From NCBI GenBank assembly GCA_002150815.3, contig NDFF03000317.1, positions 434,001 to 498,000 of the forward strand: DNA of 64,000 bases. Direction: 5' to 3'. Below, piece by piece: positions 1 to 11,088 of this stretch (the stretch's first letter is position 1; the number at the start of each line of letters is the position of its first letter). The position numbers were made by a program, and so were the translations under genes. The DNA is from Grammothele lineata (lineage: Eukaryota > Basidiomycota > Agaricomycetes > Polyporales > Polyporaceae). The notes under the pieces are model-generated. The model searched no databases and was not told the origin of the DNA. It worked only from the letters and a program-made list of their open reading frames with translations.

Positions 1-1004
1 CTGGGGGCGCTAGGCATGTTCGTCACGCGCATCGTGAGCTCCTTGTCCTCCGCTGCAGCGGCGGCAGCGTCCTGCTTCTTCGCTCCATAAATCGCGCTCG
101 GGAAGTCGCTCTCCGTCCCGCTCGTGTCCGTCGGCGAGCCCTCGCGCGAGATCGCCAGGGGCTTCTGCTCGGCGAGGAAGAGCTTCACGCGCTCGAGCTG
201 CGCGTCGAAGTGGACCGACTTGGGGGTAGGGGTCGCCGGCGCGCTCTTGGATGGCGTGCGCCCGATCACGACCGAGAGGTCGCCGCGGACAGCGGGCCTG
301 CGCGACTTGAGGGACGACTTGAGCGGTTCCCCAGACTTCTTGCGCGCGGTGTTCGCCGCGCCCCAACTCGGAGCCGAGAAGACGCGAGGGGTCTCCGTCC
401 GCTGGGCGGCAAGTAACGACGTAGACGGCTCGGGGGCGGAGAGACGGAGCGCCTCGAGGTTGAGCTGCATATTCCTCCTCGAACCAGGGCCGAGGCTGGA
501 CGCGCGGGGGGTATCGTTGCCGAAAGGCTCGTCCGCAGACGCTGGGAACGCCACGGCGCTCTCGGCGGCCTGGGCCTTGGCGTGGAGGACGGCGGGGGGG
601 GGCGTGGAGTCGGCGGGGGAACGGAAGGGCTGCATCTTGGGTGTGCGGACGCGCTTCGTACGGGGGTTCATCTTCACGTACGACTCCTCCGAGCCGCTCG
701 ACGAGCTAGACGCGCCTTCGGGATCAGGCGAGCCGCTGTTGAGCCGCGGGGGCGTGGGCGGGTGGACAACCAAGACGGTGGGAGGCGACATAGCTGTCGA
801 CTCCGCCGAGACTACTCGCTGGATCGTGGCAGGAGGCGACGATGGCGCGCTCGAGCTCGCGGAGCCGGTAGCCATGATGACCGAACGGGAGCAAGAGGGC
901 CTGCGCGGTATCCGGGGGAGGGGGGCTCCCGCAAGGTTGGAGTGCCGCGAGTATGAGTACTCCATTTCGGTGGAGTAGGTTTCGAGGTTTGTGACCGTGC
1001 TCAT
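1..1004 (-). CDS. PP1 regulatory subunit, CBM21 family (partial)
   Basis: The frame is open from an ATG at 1004 down to the left edge, about 334 codons with no stop, so the 3' end lies outside the window. The visible part is a Ser/Pro/Ala-rich, probably disordered N-terminus. Around residues 262-266 it has KSVHF, a protein phosphatase 1 docking motif of the RVxF class. This is followed by a conserved-looking acidic stretch ending GTESDFP. In fungal glycogen-targeting subunits (Gac1/Pig1 type) this arrangement sits directly before a carbohydrate-binding module 21. That domain would lie beyond the edge, so it is inferred. The expected role is targeting PP1 to glycogen or glycogen synthase in the cytosol. 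The start is the first in-frame ATG, and I see no intron in this exon. Confidence 0.68.
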   Translation of the reverse strand, partial: MSTVTNLETYSTEMEYSYSRHSNLAGAPLPRIPRRPSCSRSVIMATGSASSSAPSSPPATIQRVVSAESTAMSPPTVLVVHPPTPPRLNSGSPDPEGASSSSSGSEESYVKMNPRTKRVRTPKMQPFRSPADSTPPPAVLHAKAQAAESAVAFPASADEPFGNDTPRASSLGPGSRRNMQLNLEALRLSAPEPSTSLLAAQRTETPRVFSAPSWGAANTARKKSGEPLKSSLKSRRPAVRGDLSVVIGRTPSKSAPATPTPKSVHFDAQLERVKLFLAEQKPLAISREGSPTDTSGTESDFPSAIYGAKKQDAAAAAAEDKELTMRVTNMPSAP

Positions 1005-4000
1005 TGGGATCAAATTCTGTGGGGTCTAAGGGGAGGTATGAGCGGCTGACACGGAGGCTAACTGGCAGGGGGACGCCAACTGACCTACTGTGTGGCGTCG
1101 TATAGTTTGCCGCTGAAGGATCGCTGGGCCGGCGGTTTGAAGGCGTGAAGAGGAAATGGGGAGGGGGAGAGAAAAAGATAATTATAGGAGAAAGAGTATC
1201 GCAGAACGCGAGCAAATGGCGCCGGAGAGCTGGGGAGGATTTGGCGGTGGAGACGACTAAGACCTGACTAGAGCAGACCCCGTGAAATGTCAGCCACATT
1301 TTGCGTGGTGGCGGGAGAGAAGAAAATATGGGGAGGTGGAGCTCACCAGAAACCGTCTAAGGTGCTTCCGCACTGCCTGAGCTGGGCTGAGAGTGCGAGA
1401 CGGAGGATCCTGATTCGGAGCGAACCGTAAGTCGGTTGAAAGCGCTGCCAGACGGCGGAACTCACCTCTAGAGACGACACGCGCGGGGGCGTGGGCGGTG
1501 ACCTCTGTGGACACGACGACCTGCAAGGGGGCGGGGACGTGGGTGTCGAGTGGGAAGAGATGGAGGGCCAAATAAACGCGAGCGGGCGGTTGGTTGGGCG
1601 CGCACGTGGGCCAATGTGGCGCCCGTCCCGACGCGGGCGGGCGATGCGAATTTGGTCCTCCATTGCCATCAATTGGAGACAGTCGCGGTCCAGATCGTCC
1701 CCACAGATTCCTCCTGCCCCTCCGGTCCTGGTGGCGCTCGCTTCTCGGAGCCTTCTTGGCCAGGATTCCTGCAACTCCCGCTCCCTTCCTCGTCTTCCTG
1801 AGTCTCGTCCGTCGCGCCTGCGTTCTCGCCGCAGAAAGCCAGCTTCGCACGTCGTCCGACGGGCTTCGGAGGCGTGCTCCGCTGAATACGAATTCGAAGC
1901 GTCGTTATCTGCCGACGTCCCCAACGCGTCCCACACCAATTTTCCTCTCTCCTTATCGCACAGCTCTCTCCGGCGGCAAGCCGGCAAACACATCGTTCGA
2001 CGGCCTCGCTCGCACGTCTTCCTACTCCCGTCCGCCAATCGCGTACGGCCCAAATTAGAGTTAGGCACCCGCGGCGACCACTCTGGTCTCTGCCACGCCT
2101 GGGCCGCCTCGACGCGCCCACACAAGCTCGATTGTCCTTGAACCGCCTTGAACTGTCTCTGAGCATACCAAGAACATACGATCGGTCGCTGTGGCGGCGT
2201 CGCGACAGACAGTGGCGAGCACGCGCGACGCTACGGCGCGCTACGGCTACCAGAACGCTAGGGCTGGCTAGCACCTCCGAGCTTCTGTCCAAAATGCTTG
2301 CAAAGCACTTTGGAACCGTGACTAACAAAGGTCAGATCTTCTACAATTCTTTCCTTTCGTCCTCCGTGTCCTGATCGGGCTGCTTCGCTAGGCGCTTCCA
2401 TAAGTTCTCGGACAAGCTACGGACAAGCTTCCAATGCTCGCTCAGCTCGAAACCATCTATTACCACGACTCCACCATGTCTTCGAGCCCGATCGGATGAC
2501 TCTGCCTTCGTTCGAATGTCCTCAATCTTTCGACATGTGGCGTGCAAATGTCAGTAGTAACAAAAGCAGTGCGCGCCCGTAGGACACGCTCACGTCATGA
2601 ACGTGACATCATGACGCCTTCACCAGAGGCCCAGAATGAGACGCCGGACGTCATGCATGACGTCACATTATAGCGAGACCGCCACTCTCAGAGTCGAGGT
2701 TCTTGCTTGATGGATTTCCCCTCGCAGCCCAGATCTCCCGCTCCATGCGGGATCATCTCACTTAAGGTAGTATTGATCCTCGTGAGGCACACTAGTACTC
2801 TTTATCTAACCAATGACAAGACAGATCCAACTGGCGGGGGGAGGACAGAGATTAATTGCGTGCGTTGACGATCTCTCGGTCCCGCGAGCCGGTGAACCAC
2901 CTTGGGTTTATAAACGCGTGCGCACAGAACATAACAAGTTAGTCACATCAGCTCCCGTTCAGATTTTGTGTATTATTCATATTGTATACCGGCTGCAGAT
3001 CCCGGAAAACGCTGCTTCTCCCACGACTTCCCGGCGGTCCTATGATCACAGTACTTCTATGTAAGTTCTCGACGATCCCGCTCTCTGATATCGTGACGCT
3101 GCACGTATCGATCTCGGATCTACGCACATCGGGCCGCAGTCATGCTCATACTCTTCGTGTATTCGAGTCTGATACCTTCGCTGACGCCTGCCTCAGGTTT
3201 TCATGCTGAGTTGACCGTACGGTACAAATCATCGTGAGCAACTTGCCCTCTCCCGCCAAGCGCCAGCGCTCCAATCTGTCATAATTATCGCTGAAACTGC
3301 GTACATAGCAACCCATCTCGCACCCCTTGATCCAACCACTTGATCCCCATTAAGCGTCAGGGCACGACGAGCGTCAAGTACATAATTTCGGCCACAAACG
3401 CCGCTGGTTCTGAACAAAACCCGCGGGGGCAGGCGAGTCCCCTCCGCTCCCGACGAGCCACACACAATCCTCCCTCCTCCCTTTACGCGCGTATCGGACG
3501 GCGTCAGTCTCTGTGGTCCAGGCGCAGCGTCGTTCAGCATGCCGACGGACGTGCGCCCTGCCATATCGCGACATAGCATCCGTGCCCATACGGCGCCCCG
3601 ACGATCCCATCCCCATCGGACCGTCCCCCGGCGCCGCCCAGTCTGCGCGCGCGGCGTTTGTCGGCCCCGATGAGCTGCCAGTTTCCACGTCCGACGCGCC
3701 CACGTCAAGCAAGATCGGCGACCGGGCGAAAAGCGGCAGAAGGGGAGGAGGGAGGAGAGAAGCTTGCTCGTCGTCGCACGAGGCACCCGATGGGGGCCCG
3801 AGCGACGAGCCCCCGAGCAACGGCGGTCCACGGCCCCGCCGGTGGACGTGCGCCACAGTGCGCTTGTGCGAGTTTTTTCTAACGTTACGTCCGGGTTGAC
3901 AGCGTACGTGTAAGAGTCGGGCCGTGTTCCGGGTGGTCTGTCTCGACTCTTGTACGTGCGTAACGTTAAGGACGGCAGCGGGTTCCCGTTGTACTTACCA

Positions 4001-4868
4001 AGTTCAATATTCATCATGGGAGAGCGGTGCTACAGGGTGCTACTGGCACTGTGGACGGCTCGTGGCGCTCAAGCGTAGTCGCGCCGCTCGACGTGTTCCC
4101 CCTCCTGTCGGAGCCACCGTGCGCCCGTGAACCTGACTTCCGGAACATCTTGCGCAGCCCCGAAGGTGGTGGTGGCAGCGGAGAGACTCATCATTCTGTA
4201 CCACCCATCCGCCATAGAGACCTGCTGCGAACTGCTTGTGGTGGTTTGGGTGTTGAATTGTATTCGACGCAATTTACACCAAGTTGCGCCGTTTGATTGG
4301 CTGTCGTTCAATGAGATGAACTTACTTACGGGGTGTGGTTCCGACGCGGTGTATGTGCGGGCCGGATGCGCAGCTTGAACCTGCCCGCATGTTATTCCAG
4401 TGGGCACTGCCGATTGTCAATTGAGGAAGGCCTTCATAGGCGTAAGGACAAATGACTCGCCTTATGCTGGATACACTTCAGCGCGTCGCACACGCCGTAA
4501 CTTATTTACGCAATCTATATTCGCAACGAACGGTTCAGCGCGGTCCAGGTATAGAGAAATGTAGACTCGTTGAAAGGGTGACTCGCAACCGGTATTGCTA
4601 CGGGAAGTTTCCCGAAAGATATCCTGTCCTATATGCGCGTCAAAATATGTCAGGTAAACTCTTCCACTTCTCAATGCAGAGCAGAATTCCCACCAACCAG
4701 CAGTCAATACAAAACTCGTAGTGTTGACCCCGAACGACGCGGGCAAGTTCCAGTTCTGTGGGCGCTGACATGAAGGTCAGTCGGATTATCTAATCTCTGA
4801 GTTCCGTCGGACTTTGATACGAGAATGCCGGTTGCGCTTCGGGCCGCCGGTCGCAGCCACCAACCACC
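1005..4868. other. Intergenic spacer, no firm gene
   Basis: Open frames near 1290-2330 (minus) and 1491-2141 (plus) are GC-driven and overlap one another on both strands. I take the part next to 1004 as promoter and 5' UTR of the PP1 subunit. A palindrome cluster at 2590-2664 is listed separately. A TATAAA-like box at about 2905-2910 has no recognisable gene after it. The minus frame 2341-2520 reads as a hydrophilic, charged peptide that could be an orphan exon, but it has no ATG and no recognised family. The 3.2-4.8 kb part holds nothing I can support. Confidence 0.5.
2590..2664. promoter_or_regulatory. CRE-like palindrome cluster
   Basis: An 18-bp perfect palindrome, GACGTCATGCATGACGTC, lies at 2647-2664. 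About 40-55 bp upstream is a second inverted pair, TCACGT and ACGTGA (2590-2606), and further TGACG or CGTCA cores lie between the two. TGACGTCA is the classical half-site arrangement of CREB/ATF-type bZIP factors. No gene start is firmly placed next to the cluster, so the target gene is unknown. Confidence 0.45.
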
Positions 4869-6104
4869 ATGACCACCCGACAGACAGAGGGTAATTCTAT
4901 GTGTTCCGACAATCGAACATATTCGTGCTTGAAGACATCAAGGTCAGCGTTATCAAGAGACTGTTCGAAGGACCGGGACCTCCTCCTGCCGCCAAGTGAG
5001 TTTGAGAACGGCAGGGAGTTGGTCAGGCTACTCCTTCACGTTCTTATGGGTACGTCGTCGTTAGATACTCTCATCTCATGCTTGAGAATGACTTTCTCCG
5101 TGTATTCACAGCCTATGAAGCGGCCTGGGAGTTGGGGCATATTCACCGCGATATCAGCGCTGGAAGCATCTTGATCTATACAAAGTTTATAGGCCAGGAG
5201 AAAACTAGAGATGTGCTGCTCGCTGATTGGAAGCTCTGTAAGAAAATTTCAGACTTGGGAAAGGGGCCTCGCCAACCTGGTCGTACCGTAAGTCGTACAT
5301 ATCTATCCAGGCGCCTATTCCTGACGATGTTGCCAGGGCACGTGGCCGTATGGGTCGGCCAGGACCCTCGACGATGCAACCTTGGAGATCACCTTACCTG
5401 ACGAGCTTGAGTCAATCTTGCACGTCCTACTTCACGAGGCCAGCAAATTCATAGAGAACAACTGCCAGGAGCTGGAGACGTTCGTGTCGAGGTACTTTGG
5501 CGATTCTCATCGCAGCGGCACCGACTTCTTCTGTGGGACGTTGAAGAGGAGTTCTATGATCGAGGGCATGATTAGGAACCCGAACGGCAGCCAGCTTATC
5601 TTCCTCAGTCGCAGAGCTCCCTTTCCTCTTCCCGCGCAAGCTCATTCCAGAAGCGCTAGCGCCACAGGATCCCCTCCATGTTCTCTTCAACCCCTTCCCT
5701 CTTTTTCGGATGATGTTGCAGCATCGACATCTCACGACAACGACGACGTGGTCGAATTGTCGTGGCGCCCGATACAGCTGATCTTGGAGGATCTCTTACC
5801 ACACTTCCAGGCTCATTACACCGGTTACAGGGAAGTCTCTCGAGTTAGCACCTTCCCGGAAGGCTCCGTACCCCCAATCATCGGCGGGTTGACAGGCCGA
5901 TTGCCGGAGTTCGACGGGATAAGGAGTCGGTTCTGCGGCAAGGCGAGGAAGATCGTCAATCCTAGTGAGCCAGACCCTGACACCAAGCGACTGGCTAAGG
6001 AGCTGCAGAGTCATGGCGCCTTCATTGAGATCTTGCTGTCCGGACTCGAGGAACTCGTGTGGCCGGAGATAGACAAACTCGAGGCTCGAGGATCAGGTCG
6101 GTAG
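4869..6104 (+). CDS. FunK1-type protein kinase, N-lobe missing
   Basis: Three exons (4869-5049, 5112-5287, 5337-6104) joined by GT-AG introns give one frame of 374 aa. The catalytic loop HRDISAGSIL follows a helix ending in AYEAAWELGHI. Then come LADWKLCK in place of the DFG region, GTWPYGSARTL, and LPDELESILHVLLHEA, the hallmark order of FunK1 kinases of basidiomycetes. Family members usually have several hundred residues before the HRD motif, carrying the ATP-binding loop and lysine. Here only about 70 residues precede it, and I could not find the missing part upstream. The gene is therefore either a truncated copy or has N-terminal exons I failed to see. The ATG at 4869 is only the first one in frame. 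The role in the cell is unknown. Confidence 0.62.
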
Positions 6105-6605
6105 AGCGTGCAATGCCCGGAAGCGTCCCATACAGATTCGAAAGAGCGGCGGCCTCGACGAAGTCCAGGACGAAGATGGACCGGCTTTGAAGAAGCAGGT
6201 GAAGGAAGCTACACTGTCTCCAGCTGTATGAAGCAAGCAGTGTTGACCTCTAGCTTCTACTCGGAGCTACGCAGTGGTATTGGTTGCGCAGCTTCAACGT
6301 TGTGTTGTATTCCTCATCGTTAAGTCTCCTCATGCGCTGTGCGTTCATTATGTACGCCCCTTCGTCGATGTGATACGTGTTTCTTCTCTTTGATGGTACT
6401 TCCTTCCTTCATCGAGTGGGCCGCGTGCTGGGGCGCAGTGAGCGGAAAGAGTCTGGACATCGCGACTCGATGAGCCTCCCTTCAAGTTGTAGAGCGCTAA
6501 GAGCGCCGGCTACAACGGCTGGCGGTTCTGCATGCAGCCGGCGTTCTCACGGTTCGTATGTACCTTCAACATCAACGTTGAACGCGACGATCCCAATCAC
6601 GCAAA
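6105..6605. other. Spacer between FunK1 and DUF6697 copy 1
   Basis: It probably holds the 3' UTR of the kinase and the promoter and 5' UTR of the DUF6697 gene. Open frames here are short and unrelated to known families. I see no RNA gene or repeat. Confidence 0.4.
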
Positions 6606-8258
6606 ATGAGTTCCTTACGGACTCGCGTCCGTATGGTGAGGTGGTCTTTAAGATCTTCTCCGTATGTATAGCACGCTCAAACTTGTATCCTCTTGGTAAA
6701 GGGCGCCCCCAATCTGATCCACTCGGGCCCGTCGGACTCAACGCTGGCGGGCGGCACGGGGGGCAAGTATTCGCGAAGTTCGACCGCAAATGTCCCATCC
6801 AAGAGAGGAAGAGCAGTTCCTCTACGCCGGAATGTTGATTTGGGAGTCATAGAGCTCACCGACTCCGATTCGGATACAAAACCGACGATCCGGTCTGATG
6901 CCAGCGGCGTCTCGGTTCCAAAGCTAAGAAAACGAACGAAAACGAGTGAGAGAGGTGAGGCGCGAGTTCAGCAAACTCCATAACGCTTGTATTGAGAGCA
7001 GTGCACATGTATAGGCGTGGTACGGAAGAAAATCAAGCCAGAACTCGTGAACAAACATGAAGACAAACTGGACGAAATGCCTCTCACACTCGTACAGCAA
7101 TCTCTGAACGTAAGTGACCGATATTCCCTATGTTGATATTGTGCAGATCATCTGTTACGTAGCAGGAGACGAAAATAGAAGACGGTGCACTTACTCTCAA
7201 GGCTGAGGATGCTGCCATAGAGGCTGCGCGTCATTCTCCTGGCCTGCAAGATCACTCTCGAGAGGCTACTAGAGGATCAGTAGTGAAAAACGAAGAACGG
7301 ATCAAGCAGGAAGAGCCTCTCTTAGGGCCCCTGAGGGACGCTCTCATAGAAGTGACTAACGTGCGCCTTTCTGCTGATCAACCGCTCATGTTTCAGTACA
7401 TCTAACAACGCGAGTCGTAGCCAGTCCATCCGGACATCAAGCCGGAACGCTTGTTGAAAGCTGAAGACATCGCAGCGCTCGTCGCCCCTGAGGCCCTCGC
7501 CCCCTATGTCGTCCCCCTCCCGGAACGCCAGCGCTCTATCACCGTGACTCGCAAGCAACTCTCAGGAAAGTACGGCGGTTCGCAATTCTCTCTCTTTTCA
7601 CGCCCAAGCGCGAAGCGCACTGCACAGCACGGTTACGCCGAGTTCATGTGCATCTCACTCGAATGGAACCCGCATGCACCGAACCGTCCGGGTGTAGGCG
7701 GGATCTTCTTTGAGGCTGACAACTGGCTGGGCTATAGTTGGAACGGCTTGTCCAAGCGACAGACTGTATTTGTACGCCAAGAGCCCGGTAAGTGGCTCTA
7801 TATAGGTGAGTACGAAATAGTGCGAGGGGTTCCGTTATCAGCGGCTCAGTGGAGCGGGCTCCCTCAGTTGGTGAGTTGTTAGGCCCCTGTGCTCACCAGC
7901 GTTTCGGGCAATACATTGAACGATTATAGGTTCGTAAAAATTGGGGAGGAGGACTTGTGGGGACCACCTTGTTTCAGCCTATTCGTGCTCGTTGTCATCT
8001 GCGAAACCAGCTTGGTCGTGAACCCACACGCGACGAGGTAGCAGAGGCTATGAAGGACAGCATGCATATCACCGTAACCCAAGAACAGTTCGAGATCGAA
8101 ATAGCTGCAGGCAGGGAGGTGCGTCGGGCTGAACTTTGTACACTTTCTTCCCTCACGGCATCAACACGGATTAGCGTATCATAGCCTGGTCGATGAAATG
8201 CGTTGGGTACAACGAGGACTTCCAACGGCAGCTCATTGCCCTCTCAGGACAGCGCTAA
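6606..8258 (+). CDS. DUF6697 protein, tandem copy 1 (short form)
   Basis: Exons 7015-7109, 7166-7360, 7421-7870, 7930-8118 and 8175-8258 are well supported by splice sites, matching phases and collinearity with the paralogue downstream. The first coding part, ending at 6954, is less sure. An ATG at 6606 can be joined through a 36-nt intron (6636-6671), which would give 441 aa. The N-terminus is charged and low in complexity. The conserved domain (exons 4-6) has a YGG motif, HGYAEFMCISLEWNPHAPNR, a VFVRQ and WLYIGEYE core, and a REPTRDEV helix. It ends in AWSMKCVGYNEDFQR and stops 10 residues later. These features match the basidiomycete DUF6697 domain, which has no known function. The paralogue continues for about 125 more residues. 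Confidence 0.6.
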
Positions 8259-9153
8259 ATTAACGCAAGTCGCCACACGGACATATACTCGATCATGCTG
8301 CACCCCTTCAGTGGAGGACGGATATCAGTAAGACCGTTTCAGGGACGAGAGCGACAGTGACTCATATATGCGAGCATGCCTCGCCGCCAACCCTGGGTGA
8401 GTATACATAGAATGTGTACGTGTACTAGCGGCGCCGAGGGTTAACGTTCAACGCTCATGGGAGCATCATCTCTTTCTGCATACGCGCCAATACGCGGCGG
8501 CACGGTCTGCTTTGAGCGATAAGTATATGAAGCTGCCCTTTGGGGCATTCTGTGGCCTCGTCTAGCTAGAATACGATTGTGATGATACAGAGTCGACGGC
8601 ATTTGAAACCGAGTCTGTTTGCCCGGCAGAGTCGTTGTTAGCGTTGGAATCAAGATGGAGGGGATGTCTGTAAAACCTCTTCAGCGTGCTTCTGAGCCAC
8701 ATATTACGCATCTGGTGACTTCAACAGCATGAATCTGGCTGTAGGAAGGGTAAGTGACGACAATCTCAAGAGCAAGTCCACGGTTGAAGCTTTGAAGTCC
8801 AGTAGCTGCTGTGGATATGAACAGTGGACGTAGTGACATCACCACGCAACTACAGGCGCTAGAAGCCGCGCTTAGGTCTGTACGCGTCAACCGTTGTTAC
8901 CGAGCGTTACCGTAGATCACCTAGTCGAGACAGCCTTCAACGGCTTCGGACGGAACTCTTCCTCCATCGTCTGAGTCCACCGTCGATCCACCGCTAAGCT
9001 GGTTCACGTATAATTGTGAGTCTCTTCTTCAAACGCGATATGGAAACGTTGAAATCGTTACCGTTGCGATACTGATCCTCCAGTTACTACAGCCTGAGGA
9101 AGTTGACTTCGTCATCTTAGCGCCACGTCACACCGATCGGTAGGCTGAGAACG
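8259..9153. other. Spacer with possible 5' exons of DUF6697 copy 2
   Basis: An ATG at 8817 opens a short helical peptide (8817-8879). A GT-AG intron links it in phase to 8934-9015, which is rich in Ser, Pro and Thr. This could be the true N-terminus of the next gene, but I found no acceptor that joins 9015 to the exon at 9154 in frame. The rest of the stretch (8259-8816) shows nothing I can support. Confidence 0.3.
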
Positions 9154-10951
9154 ATGGTCCGGCCCAGATTGAATGCCAAAACGAGTTCTCAGCGCCGGAG
9201 TCCTGGCTCTGTTAAAGTAGAATGCGTTCTTATCCAGACGGTCCCGTCCAAGTTGAAGCGATCTCGATCGCAATCGGACTTTAGTGAGCAGACCTAGAGC
9301 ATCCCGCCAACCGGCGTGATCAACGACATACTCTGACATTTGGGACGTGCAGACGGCGTGCGTAAACGGCTCAAATCCGAGTCCTTAGTAAAGGATGAGG
9401 AAGGGCTAGATAAGATCCCCTTGACTCGCATACGGCACACGTTGAGGGTGAGCGATCTAAGTACTGTACCCTCTCTGCCCTGAAATCAACTCAAGTGCTC
9501 TATTGATAGCGAAAGCCAAAGAAAGAGAATGTGCCGTCTAGTGCCAAAGTTGAGGATGTCCATTTAGAAGACTTGGGGAGATCGGACACCCCCAACGTAA
9601 ACGCCAGCTCAGGACGTGAGACCGAACAACCAATTATCAAGAAAGAAGAACTGTCTGTTCAGGAGGAACGTATTGTTTTGAACATTGTTGCAAATGCATG
9701 TCACCCGAGTATTCTCTCTGCATTCTCACATGTCTGACAAGCTTGTTCGCAGCCAACCCACCCAGAAGTCAAGAAGGAGTACCTGTTCAAAGAGGAAGAC
9801 ATTGCGAACCTCATTTCCTCCGAAGCCCTTGTGGCGGTCCCCATTGGCCTTCCAGAAGACCAGCGCTCAGTCACCGTGTCCCGTGGACATCTTAGCTGGC
9901 GATACGGCGGCAACATGCAGGAGACGTTCTCAAAGCCGAAAGCGACACATGTTGCGCGACATGGCCACGCATCATTCATGTGCCTCATCCCCTCCTATAA
10001 TCCATACGCGCCCCAGCGTCCAGGTATTGGTGGGCTTTACTTCGACATCGACCTTTGGCCGGGCGGCGGCTGGATCGAGTTGAAGCAGCAGACGGTGTTC
10101 GTGCGCCAGAGCAAGAAGGGCGGTCAATGGCTTTACATGGGCACATACGAGATGGTCCATGATGTTCCGATCTCGACGGCTACATGGTGCGGGCTTCACC
10201 AGTCGGTATGCACGTCTCTCGTTTGTACGCCTCAGCACCGGGGCTGACCGTCCATTTATGATCATAGGTTCGTCAGGAGTGGGCAAAGGGGGTTGTGGAG
10301 AAGGATTGGGGGTGGCCCGTCCGTGCACGTTGTCGCCTACGCAGGGATCTCCGCCGTGAGCCAACGAGTGCAGAAGTCGAACGCGCCAAAGGCAAACGCG
10401 ACAAGATCGGGCACGCGGAAATCCTGGCTGATCTAGACTCAGGACGAGAGGTACTTCGAAATCAGCTTGTTCCACGCGCGTTTCCAGCTCACGCCGATGG
10501 CAATTTCCAGTTTCTCAGAGCCTGGTCCATGAAATGCATCAAGTACGACGAGGATTTCCAACGGGACCTCATCGTTCTCTCTGCGGAGCCTGATCCCGAG
10601 ACGAGACTACGCATTCGTTTGCGCCACTTGGACGTGATTTTGGATGAAGACGTCCTCAAGAACGGGAAGCACTCGGACGCGGTCTTGACGGAGCAGCTTC
10701 GGTGGCACAAGAAGTGGGTTGACACCGACAAGAAATCTAAGAAGATTCCCGTCTGGGATGCGATCAAGGGCGTAGACCGGAAACGCGAGGCTTTGATTCA
10801 AGCCGTCCGCCGGTACAATTCGTCGAGCAAGCTCCAGAAGCGTGTTTTGGACGCGTTTGCGCAATTCGACGCGGACATGGAGGCCGACCAAGATGAAGAA
10901 GGCAATGGTGACGGAGATCTGTTTGAGGATGGAGACGAGGATGAAGCATGA
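9154..10951 (+). CDS. DUF6697 protein, tandem copy 2 (long form)
   Basis: Supported exons are 9154-9283, 9353-9447, 9510 to about 9675, 9753-10205, 10268-10450 and 10511-10951. The donor of the third exon is uncertain. The domain follows the same order as copy 1: YGGNMQETFSKP, HGHASFMCLIPSYNPYAPQR, a VFVRQ and WLYMGTYE core, a REPTSAEV helix, then AWSMKCIKYDEDFQR. After this, copy 2 has a charged extension of about 125 residues ending in a strongly acidic tail rich in Asp, Glu and Gly. Introns sit at the same places and phases as in copy 1, so the two genes come from a tandem duplication. The function of DUF6697 is unknown. The acidic tail and basic N-terminus would suit a nuclear protein, which is inference only. 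The start may lie further upstream. Confidence 0.65.
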
Positions 10952-11088
10952 GCGTGAGGCTACAGAATGGCGACGGACAAGGAGTCAGGTGTACGGTGGC
11001 AAATACTGTGAGCTGTTGATGCAAAGATGCTAATAATGTCGACGGTCCGGTGTCGTTCTAGGATGTGTACAATATAGTGTGATACAGA

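Noticed and set aside
1290..2330. Overlapping long minus-strand frames upstream of the PP1 subunit
   Set aside because: They overlap each other and plus-strand frames, lack motifs and have no consistent splice pattern; treated as promoter and 5' UTR.
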